The notes beneath the pieces are model-generated. The model worked only from the letters and a program-made list of their open reading frames with translations, searched no databases and had not been told where the DNA came from. Below, in pieces: positions 56,845 through 64,000 of a stretch of 64,000 nucleotides of DNA; the stretch's first letter is position 1; each line of letters opens with the position of its first letter. The DNA comes from Drosophila persimilis (taxonomy: Eukaryota > Arthropoda > Insecta > Diptera > Drosophilidae). Made by a program: the position numbers and the translations under genes. The DNA lies in contig NW_020825479.1 of the NCBI RefSeq assembly GCF_003286085.1, positions 124,001 to 188,000 on the forward strand, read 5' to 3'.

Positions 56845-57949
56845 TATACCCGATACTCAAAATGAGTATTGGGGTATATTAGATTTGTGGTATAAGTGGA
56901 TGTGTGTAACGTCCAGAAGGAATCGTTTCCGACCCTATAAAGTATATATATTCTTGATCAGCATCAATAGCCGAGTCGATTGAGCCCTGTCTGTCTGTCC
57001 GTCCGTCCGTCTGTCCGTCTGTCCGTCCCCTTCAGCGCCTAATGCTCAAAGACTATAAGAGCTAGAGCAACGATGTTTTGGATCCAGACTTCTGTGATAT
57101 GTCACTGCTCCAAAAATATTTCAAAACTTTGCCCCGCCCACTTCCGCCCCCACAAAGGGCGAAAATCTGTGGCATCCACAATTTCGACGATACGAGAAAA
57201 CTAAAAACGCAGAATCGTAGAAGATGACTATATCTTCTAGAGTGCAAAATCTGAACCAGATCGTATAATTATTACAGCCAGAATCACGAAAACAATATCA
57301 CTCTTTCTCGCTCTGTCTCACTCTAACACACAGGTTTCATGGTCGGTTTTGCCAATTCCAAAATATGAGTTCAAGGATCTCAGAACCTATAAAAGCCAGA
57401 GCAACCAAATTTGGTATCCACACTCCTGTGATATCGGACCTTTACCGTTTCCTGTCCAAATTTCGCCACACCCCCTTCCGCCCCCGCAAAGGACGAAAAT
57501 CTGAGGCAACCACAAATCTCAGAGACTATTAAGGCTAGAGTAACCAAATTTGGTACACACACTCCTTTAAGATGTCACTATTAAACGTATATCTCAGAAT
57601 TTCGCCCCACCCCCATCCGCCCCCACAAAGGACGAAAATCTGTTGCATCCACAATATTGCAGATTTGAGAAAACTAAAAACGCAGAATCATAGATAATGA
57701 CCATATCTATTAGATTGCTGAATCTGGATCAGATCAGATCATTTTTATAGCCAAAAGGAACAAATCAATTTGCAGTGGCTTCGCAGCGCCCGACGTCAAG
57801 CTCAGACTGATTTTCTGTCTCTCTCGCACGCACTCTTTGTCGTGTCGTTAAATATTAGCGCCATCTGCCGGAGGAGAGCCATACTGACTTAGTATCGGGT
57901 ATAACCGTAGAGTTGCGGTGTCCGCAGCAACTCACAACGTTCACCCTCG
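56845..57949 (+). mobile_element. Right arm DINE-1 (D7) of an inverted pair
   Basis: 1105 bp, starting TATACCCGATACTC with microsatellite at about 56990-57025 and ending with hairpin and TTCACCCTCG. Inserted into the tail of the Osvaldo/Ulysses-type element. Confidence 0.8.
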
Positions 57950-57965
57950 TTTGAATTTCGCTTTA

Positions 57966-57978
57966 TTCGCAATTCTAT
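57966..57978 (-). terminator. Poly(A) signal in the tail of the Osvaldo/Ulysses-type element
   Basis: Minus-strand GCGAATAAAGCG, 16-30 bp before the DINE-1 insertion. A second AATAAA overlaps the junction of the two frames near 58980. Confidence 0.4.
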
Positions 57979-58458
57979 TAGGACTTAGGGCTAGGTGTTA
58001 CAGTTTCTCTTAACTACCGATCTCCACCACGCGGGGGCTCTCGTCGGGTGTGGCAGCGTCGAGGCTATTGATTGGGGCAAGTTGACCTCCGCTATTGCTT
58101 TGGTCCGCCACTCGAATCCGCACTCCACGTCTCGCACTCCCCTCCTAGCTTCCGCCGGCGTACGGGGATCTTCACTTAACTTAGACTTACTCTGGGGGGC
58201 AGGCGGGGCCTGTCTGCCTGCTGCTACACTTCACTACACTTCTTTGTTTCGTACCGAGTATCACTCTTGCGTTTCGACCGGGTCTCAACGTGCGCGCGCG
58301 CTTACTTATCCGCGGGAAAAGAGACCCGCTTCGACGCCGCTACCTCCTTTTATAGCCCCTTGCCAGGCCCCGGCTCGGCGTCGGTAGTTTTCCATCGCCG
58401 TCTCCTGGTTTCCATGGCCTTCGTAACGGGGCCTGGCCGGTGGCGTGATCCCATGCCC

Positions 58459-58989
58459 TTATTTGGTCATGCGCCAGATTATTGCCGGCCCGATCCCGCC
58501 GTTGCCTTTGCCTCTCGTGCCTCTCTCTCTCCGAGAGCAGGGCACTTCCCCTCTCGAGGCCCTTGGCCTCTTCGCCGCATCCGGATAACCGTGGGCGTCT
58601 GGCTTGACCTTCGCCTTATCCGGCCAGCCGTCAGCTTTTATCCGACTGTGCTCTTGGTCGCACTCGGCCTGTGGGAACCCTGGTTCCTCACACCCCCCTC
58701 TTTGTTCCCGTAGCGGAATACTTCCGTTTTCCGTGATCTCGGGATGGGGTGGGCTTTCCTCATTCAAACGGCCCGAAGTTGCGCGCGCCCTTTGTTGTAC
58801 CTGGGATCGCCGGCGGTCTGGCGCCCTCTGGCGCCTTAGCTCGGGCGGCGCTGCCAGCCCTTGCACTTTTCTGGCTGGCGCCGACTCCCGCCTATCGATA
58901 AGGTGTAGGGGCGCTTCTGCGATCCACTCGATACTTCCCCCCCCAGTCGATATTCCGTTTTCTTTTTTTTCTGTTTTCTCTTTATTCAT
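58459..58989 (-). CDS. Hypothetical 176-aa frame overlapping the poly-Gln ORF
   Basis: ATG at 58989 overlaps the stop of the preceding frame (ATGA). Lys/Glu-rich start (MNKEKTEKKENG), then Arg/Pro-rich sequence without known domain. The GC-rich region makes chance open frames common. The ATGA overlap is suggestive of coupled reading but not proof. Confidence 0.25.
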   Translation of the reverse strand: MNKEKTEKKENGISTGGGSIEWIAEAPLHLIDRRESAPARKVQGLAAPPELRRQRAPDRRRSQVQQRARATSGRLNEESPPHPEITENGSIPLREQRGGCEEPGFPQAECDQEHSRIKADGWPDKAKVKPDAHGYPDAAKRPRASRGEVPCSRRERGTRGKGNGGIGPAIIWRMTK

Positions 58990-59987
58990 ATTCTCCCGCG
59001 TGTTCTGCCCTTTTTTTTTTCTTTTTGTGTTTCTTCAAACAGCGGGCCAGCCGCTGGTCCGTCCGTCGCCGCCTTCGCTGCCTCCGCCGGCGCCACTCCT
59101 GCCGCTGTGGTCGCCGTCGCCGGGCCAGCCGCTACCTCGTCCGTCGCCGCCTCCTCTGCATCCGTCGTCGCGGGATCCGGTTTGGGGTTTCTCCTCCGCG
59201 GGTCCCTGTCGTTGCTACCGAGGGGGCTCTCTTCCCATACCCGGGCGCCGGTCTCTGGCTGGGTCTCGCACGGGGCGGGCCCCGAGGCCCACGTGATGTG
59301 CAGGGTCTGATGGTGCCAAACCATCCCCTGGCGCACGGCGGTCCGCACCTCCTGCGACACGTATGGCCCTATTACGGCCGCCTCCGGTCCCCTCCACTGT
59401 GGCTGCTGCTGCCACTGCCCCTTCTCCTGCTGCTGGCGCTGCTGATGCTGGTGCTGCTGCTGCTGCTGCGGCTGCTGCTGCTGCTGCTGGTGCTGCTGAT
59501 GCTGGTGCTGCTGCTGCTGCTGCTGCTGCTGCGGCTGCTGCTGCTGCTGGTGCTGCTGCTGCTGCTCCTCCTCGATTTGCGTTGGCCGCCTCTCGGAGCC
59601 CTCTTCGTCCTCGGCTGGTGGCGTAGGCTGCCACAATTCGCCTTCCTCCTCTTCGGCCTGTTGCAGTCGCCGCCGCCATTCGGCCTCGGGATTCGTGGCC
59701 CGCTCGCCCCTGGCCGGGGGCTGCGCCCCCTCGGCCCCCGCCTCGTCGGCCCGGGACTGCATCGGCGGTAGTACCACTCGGAATGGCGGGGGTGGCGGCG
59801 CCTCGTCGCTCTCGTGGCCGGGCTCCTCCTTCCTGGTGGCCCTTCCCTCCTGTCGCCGCCGCGCCTCCAGAGAAGCCTCGGCGCGGTAGCCCCCCTCCCC
59901 CACTATCGCCTGCTGCTCCTCCAAGAACGCCCTCAGATCCTCCATCTTCTTCTTCCTGTCCTCGTGGGTGAGCCGTTTCGTCTCCAT
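58986..59987 (-). CDS. Poly-Gln ORF, 333 aa, downstream of pol
   Basis: ATG at 59987 (METKRLTHEDRKKKMED). Order: charged helical N-terminus (about 60 residues, EEQQAIVGEGG), acidic and Pro-rich middle, a Gln/His tract of about 60 residues, a short ordered-looking stretch (AVIGPYVSQEVRTAVRQG, then WHHQTLHITWASGPAP), and an Ala/Thr-rich tail ending KKKGRTRGRI. No zinc knuckle, protease or membrane segment, so neither a classical Gag nor Env. It lies about 60 bp after the expected start of a TATA promoter (60072-60079), which would make it the first frame of a transcript. It might be an LTR-encoded or accessory protein. Confidence 0.45.
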   Translation of the reverse strand: METKRLTHEDRKKKMEDLRAFLEEQQAIVGEGGYRAEASLEARRRQEGRATRKEEPGHESDEAPPPPPFRVVLPPMQSRADEAGAEGAQPPARGERATNPEAEWRRRLQQAEEEEGELWQPTPPAEDEEGSERRPTQIEEEQQQQHQQQQQPQQQQQQQQHQHQQHQQQQQQPQQQQQHQHQQRQQQEKGQWQQQPQWRGPEAAVIGPYVSQEVRTAVRQGMVWHHQTLHITWASGPAPCETQPETGARVWEESPLGSNDRDPRRRNPKPDPATTDAEEAATDEVAAGPATATTAAGVAPAEAAKAATDGPAAGPLFEETQKEKKKGRTRGRI

Positions 59988-60071
59988 TTTTTTTCTTTTT
60001 TTTTTTTTTGCTGCGGTTTCTCCTTGGTGATAATTACCTTCAAGTGCCCGCTGTTCCGTCTTCCACCCGCC

Positions 60072-60079
60072 TATATACC
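60072..60079 (-). promoter_or_regulatory. TATA box
   Basis: Minus-strand GGTATATAGG within GC-rich DNA, about 85 bp upstream of the ATG at 59987. Consistent with an LTR promoter or an internal promoter for the poly-Gln frame. Confidence 0.45.
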
Positions 60080-60089
60080 CGCGTTGCAT

Positions 60090-61149
60090 TACCAGTCGTT
60101 CCCTCTAACGGTGCCGGTGCGTCGGGTTTCGGTCTCTCTTGCCTGGTTCTAACGGTTGTTACGTGTGTGCTCATGGCCTCTCTCTACAGGCCGCGCTCTC
60201 TAACGGCATCTTTCCCCTGGTTGGGTGAGTACCGACGCGCTCTCCGCTCTCTATCCGACTTCGCCTTGTCTTTTTTTTTTGGATACTGTTGTGTTCTCGC
60301 CGCGTTCTGTGTTGGCTGACGGATAATATTTTTCCATCTTTGATGGACCCACCCCCTTCCCATTTGTGCTTACGTGTATTTCTCCTTTTATTTTGATTAC
60401 AATTTACTTTCCTGCTACCGTCGACCTGTTCTTCATCCCGTGCTGATTGGACCCTCCTGAGCCTGGGTGAGTTCTCCCGACCCGGATGACTTTTACTTAA
60501 CCCTTTCTCCCTTTCCAGCTCGCCCTCTGCCCTCACCGCGGGTCGCTTGCCGCGATTCCGCTCGTGACCAACGGGTCCTCCGGCCCTCCGCCCGGGCTGG
60601 AATCTTTGGCTCACATCCCAGGGCAACTCCTGCGCGCCCCCAGCCGGACTCTTTTGACCGGCGTCTCACTCACACAGTGGCTCGGACCCGAGGGTCATCC
60701 GACTCCTCGCCCGGTAGACCACGCATGAGCGGCACCCGTCGTTCCGGCCCGACGCTCGTAGTTGCCCTGTGAGGCCGCGTTGAGGCGTGAGCCTGACCCC
60801 TGGGTTTCCTTTGGTCATCCGCTGCCTGAGATTACCCTCCCCGACCCCGGATTCGCCTCCCAGCTTTGGGGACGCGTTTCCTGTTCAGGTTTGCTGAGTT
60901 TTTCCTCTTCTCGCTTTATTTTTCTTTATTCCTACTAACTCTCACCCTTTTTTTCCAGATCTTTCCAACTACGGCTTTCCTGCTCTTCCTTTTTTTTTAT
61001 TTAGATCTAAGTGCATCAGTCCGTCACCCTGCGTGCTGACGAGTCTCGTGCGTGTCCTGCGCGGCACCCTTCCCCGTGTCCTGCGTGGCACCCTACCGTT
61101 CCTGGTCCTGCGTGACCCTTTTAGGGTGACCCCTTCTATCCATTCCCCC
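60090..61149 (-). other. Non-coding region between pol and the TATA box
   Basis: About 1 kb after the pol stop with several pyrimidine-tract/AG and GTGAG motifs but no strong frame. A purine-rich run (GGGGTGAGGGGGAATGG, minus strand, near 61140-61155) at the pol end could be the polypurine tract, which would make this U3 of a long LTR. Confidence 0.4.
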
Positions 61150-63666
61150 TCACCCCTGCGTCTCTCGCTCCTCGGGCTGGGGTTTCAGGTCCCGTATGTG
61201 GGCCGTTCTCTTCTTCCTGTCGCCCTCCTTTCTTAGGTGGCAGATAACGGGGGATATAAAGTCCTCTATCTGGTATGGCCCATCGTACCTTGGTGCCAGC
61301 TTCGCGGCGAATCCCTCCGCCGCATTGGACAGGTGGTGCTGTTTGGCCCATACGATTTCTCCCACTTTGGGTCTCCACGGTCTTCTTCTCAGGTTGTAGT
61401 GCCTGGCCTGATCCTGGGCTGCCCTTTCCAAGTTTCGTCGTACCAACTGAAACAGCTCTTTTAACTTCTTCGCATTTTCATCCGGTGTCTCTGTGCCCTG
61501 CCCCGTGCCTACCGTCTCCTCGTCATATAGGGCCTTTGGCAGCCGGGGTTCCCTTCCTTGCACCACGAACGCCGGTGAATATCCAGTTGCATCCGACACT
61601 CCCGAATTCATGGCCAGCATTAGCTCCGGCCACTTTTCGTCCCAACACCTTTGATCGCCCTCGGTGAACTGAGCGATCATGGTCTTTATTGTTCTGTTTG
61701 TTCGCTCTGTCGGGTTTTCTTGCGGCGTGTATGGCGCCGTGAACTGGTGGCGGACTCCTAGCTGCTCCAGAAATCGTTTAAATGCCCTGCCCGCAAACTG
61801 CACCCCATTGTCCGTAATGAAGACTTTGGGTGCCCCAAACCGGGCTATTATGCGTTCTCGACAGGCCTTTATTAGTGCCTCGGCTGTGGCCTTCCTCAGC
61901 GGCACCAACTCGGTCCATTTTGAGAATCGATCCACTAGCACCAGCAGCATCGAGTTCCCATGCTTCGATCTCGGCAGAGGACCCACGAAGTCCGCGCATA
62001 CCGTTGCCCATGGCTCTTCCGGTACCTGTGTCAACATCTCCCCTGCCGCTTGTAGCTGACTTGGCTTAAAACGCAGACATAGTTCGCACTTTCGCACGTA
62101 GGCCCTCACGTCTCTGTACATCCCCGGCCAGTAATACCTTGCCGCCACCCGTGCCGCGGTTCTCCTTCCGCCGGCGTGGCCTGCCTCCGGGTTATCGTGG
62201 CTCTCCTTTAAAACCCTTTCTCGGGCATATTTCGGCACACATAACTTCCACGAGGCGACTTCTTCGCTCCCGGCCCGGTGCGGAATGTGCCGGTACAAGT
62301 TCCCCCCCTTCTCCACATAGTCGGCGTACTTTGGGGCTTCTTTCCTGATCTTCTCGGCCATGCCTTCTAACCACTTGCAGGGCGGCTCGCCCACTGGCGG
62401 TGTTCCCTCCACATTTCTTATTCGACGTCCTCGCTCCTCCACCGGCTGTCGGGAGAGTGCGTCGGCTACCACGTTGAGCTGTCCTTTCCTGTATGCGATT
62501 TCAAAGTCGTACTGCTGCAACTCTAATGCCCATCTCGCCACTCTTCCCGACGGACTCTCTATGCTATTTAACCATTTCAGAGCCATGTGGTCCGTGACCA
62601 CCTTGAAGCGATACCCTTCCAAGTATGGCCTCAACCGGCGTATGGCCCACACAATGGCCAGACATTCTTTCTCCGTCGCCGAATAGTTCCTTTCGGGTCC
62701 GTTTAGCGTCCTGCTAGCATACGATATTACCCGCTCTCCCCTTTCCGTCTCCTGCGTGAGAATCGCGCCCAGCCCATAATCACTGGCGTCTGTCTGCAGG
62801 ATGAATTTCTTCGAGAAGTCAGGGCACGCCAGCACGGGGTCCGCCACTAGTCTTCTCTTCACCTCCTCGAACGCTTCCTGCCGTTCCCGGGTCCAGACCC
62901 ATTCTGTCTTCTTCTTGAGGAGCCCGGTGAGAGGCTGCACTAGGGTGGCGAAGTCGGGCACGAACCTCCGGTACCATGAGGCCACTCCCAAGTACTGTCT
63001 TAGCTCCTTGACATTGGTCGGCGGTTTCAGTTCGGCGATGGCTGCGACTTTCTCGGGGTCCGTACATATCCCTTCGCCGGTTACCTTGTGGCCCAGATAC
63101 CGCAGCTCTTTCCTGAAGAATTCGCACTTGTCCGCATTCAGCCGCAAGTTGGCCAAGCGGAGCCGTCGAAACACCTCTTTCAGGTTTCTTCGGTGTTCTT
63201 CTTCTGTTCGCCCGATGACCACTATGTCATCCTGGTACGCGAATGCGTGCGGCATCATCTCGGGCCCTATCACTTGGTCTAATGCCCGTTGAAAGGTGGC
63301 CGACGCGGAGTGTAACCCAAACGGCATCACCTTCCATTGGTATAGCCCCTTGCCGGGCACCGTGAACGCCGTGATCGGCCGGCTGCTCTCGGCCAGGGGG
63401 ATCTGCCAATATCCATCCTTCAGATCCAGGCTACTTATGAACTTTGCTTCCCGCAGCTGATCGAGTATGTAATCGATCCTGGGCATTGGGTATGCGTCCT
63501 TTACTGATCTCGCGTTCACTTGACGAAAGTCCACGCACAATCTCCACTTGCCATTCTTCTTCTTCACCATCACTATAGGCGAACTGTAGGGGCTCTTTGA
63601 CGGCTCTATGCATCCCTTTTCTAACAGTTCGTCCACTTTATCTTTGTTTAATCGGTTGCGGGTCAC
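61150..63666 (-). CDS. pol: Pol (RT, RNase H, integrase) of the Osvaldo/Ulysses-type element
   Basis: 838 codons uninterrupted. RT has VKKKNGKWRLCVDFRQVN, LKDGYWQIPL and MPFGLHSASATFQRAL, but the catalytic box reads YQDD (AYQDDIVV) where relatives have YLDD. RNase H has LQTDASDYGLGAIL, VTDHMALKWLNSI and NVVADALSRQP. Integrase has an HHCC zinc region (HDNPEAGHAGGRRTAARV and KCELCLRF), the DDE core (CADFVGPLP, ITDNGVQFAG and PYTPQENPTERTN) and a C-terminal GPY/F-type motif (RYDGPYQIED). The frame begins at a non-ATG codon. The protease frame upstream ends at 63638 in another phase, so the RT start is shifted. Confidence 0.85.
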   Translation of the reverse strand: MTRNRLNKDKVDELLEKGCIEPSKSPYSSPIVMVKKKNGKWRLCVDFRQVNARSVKDAYPMPRIDYILDQLREAKFISSLDLKDGYWQIPLAESSRPITAFTVPGKGLYQWKVMPFGLHSASATFQRALDQVIGPEMMPHAFAYQDDIVVIGRTEEEHRRNLKEVFRRLRLANLRLNADKCEFFRKELRYLGHKVTGEGICTDPEKVAAIAELKPPTNVKELRQYLGVASWYRRFVPDFATLVQPLTGLLKKKTEWVWTRERQEAFEEVKRRLVADPVLACPDFSKKFILQTDASDYGLGAILTQETERGERVISYASRTLNGPERNYSATEKECLAIVWAIRRLRPYLEGYRFKVVTDHMALKWLNSIESPSGRVARWALELQQYDFEIAYRKGQLNVVADALSRQPVEERGRRIRNVEGTPPVGEPPCKWLEGMAEKIRKEAPKYADYVEKGGNLYRHIPHRAGSEEVASWKLCVPKYARERVLKESHDNPEAGHAGGRRTAARVAARYYWPGMYRDVRAYVRKCELCLRFKPSQLQAAGEMLTQVPEEPWATVCADFVGPLPRSKHGNSMLLVLVDRFSKWTELVPLRKATAEALIKACRERIIARFGAPKVFITDNGVQFAGRAFKRFLEQLGVRHQFTAPYTPQENPTERTNRTIKTMIAQFTEGDQRCWDEKWPELMLAMNSGVSDATGYSPAFVVQGREPRLPKALYDEETVGTGQGTETPDENAKKLKELFQLVRRNLERAAQDQARHYNLRRRPWRPKVGEIVWAKQHHLSNAAEGFAAKLAPRYDGPYQIEDFISPVICHLRKEGDRKKRTAHIRDLKPQPEERETQG

Positions 63667-63991
63667 TCATGGTGATTGTGTGCACCGCCACATTAGACAC
63701 CCCCTCGATCTTGGCAAACGCCTCCAACTCTCGGGCCAAGAAGTCCTCCACTGGCTCTTCCCTCGCCCCCTCATTCCCGTTTGTGCTTTCCGCCACCTCT
63801 CGGGCGGCCGTTCTTAGGGTCGTGTCCGTTTTGTTGTCGTATTCCGGTCCTGTCTCTCCAGCTTCGGCCTTCGCCACGGACAGTCTTTCCTCCTGGCCTC
63901 CTCGTTCCCGATCTTGGGCAGGGATCACCACCCTGTGTCCTGCACAGGTCACCACTGCCCCGACCGCGCGGAGGAAATCCCATCCCAACAC
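63638..63991 (-). pseudogene. Protease end and linker, out of phase with RT
   Basis: Begins with the second retropepsin motif (LGWDFLRAVG) and ends in MSDPQPIKQR at a TAA (63638-63640). In relatives this sequence continues into the RT start; here RT follows in another phase and the usual residues between the IKQR segment and DKVDELLEKG are missing. A short deletion with frameshift is the simplest reading. The part upstream of 64000 is not visible. Confidence 0.6.
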
Positions 63992-64000
63992 TAACTCATC

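Larger units (their letters stand above)
56715..64000 (-). mobile_element. 3' part of an Osvaldo/Ulysses-type LTR retrotransposon
   Basis: Pol (63666-61150) runs leftward, followed by more than 3 kb (excluding the DINE-1) with a TATA box, two overlapping frames and AATAAA signals. Protease begins before 63991; gag and the 5' LTR lie outside the window. RT and integrase resemble those of the array at 1-13800 (same clade), but this is a distinct, GC-richer family. Families with very long LTRs (Ulysses, about 2.1 kb) are known in this clade. Confidence 0.75.

Noticed and set aside
59215-59679. Poly-Ala frames on both strands at the CAG/CTG repeat
   Set aside because: Shadow frames of the Gln/His-coding repeat.

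Overview
The window looks like repeat-rich Drosophila DNA (heterochromatin-like or pericentric), most plausibly from the obscura group. This rests on three things: a short-N-terminus Argonaute-2 paralogue of the kind that group has multiplied, many near-identical DINE-1/HINE (Helentron-derived) elements, and nested retroelements of the Osvaldo/Ulysses, 412/mdg1, 17.6/297 and LOA types. The species call is inference. Most of the 64 kb is transposable elements inside one another; host genes are a small minority.

Layout. (1) 1-~13,800, minus strand: a tandem array of decayed Osvaldo-type Ty3/gypsy units (LTR, lentivirus-like tRNA-Lys primer site, leader with DINE-1 insertions, gag, protease, RT, RNase H, and an integrase cut off after its zinc-binding start). 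(2) 13,807-21,927, minus strand: a complete, young-looking 412/mdg1-type element with equal 479-bp LTRs, a 4-bp target duplication, intact gag and pol and three small leader ORFs. (3) 21,932-22,600: possibly the 5' end of a host gene. (4) 22,604-48,386, plus strand: an array of three 17.6/297-type errantivirus-like units sharing four LTRs. All three have the same env stop, each has different pol lesions, and units 2 and 3 share a DINE-1 in gag. The last LTR is split by an internally deleted LOA-type non-LTR element (44,151-47,949).

(5) 48,459-51,177, minus strand: an intact four-exon Argonaute-2-like gene, 845 residues, with all catalytic slicer residues. Its 3' end lies about 70 bp from the errantivirus array. 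(6) 51,200-55,600: intergenic DNA with a decaying host exon and a possible small spliced gene. (7) 55,602-57,949: two DINE-1 copies, about 1.1 kb each, in inverted orientation around 138 bp, a large palindrome. (8) ~56,715-64,000, minus strand: the 3' part of another Osvaldo/Ulysses-type element, with a long open pol (RT site YQDD), then a 3-kb-plus tail holding a TATA box and a poly-Gln ORF that may lie in a very long LTR; it runs off the window.

Themes: repeated unequal exchange between tandem retroelement units (shared lesions, chimeric DINE-1, mosaic LTRs), and an RNAi effector gene sitting between an LTR promoter aimed antisense at it and a large inverted repeat. No tRNA, rRNA or CRISPR features were seen.
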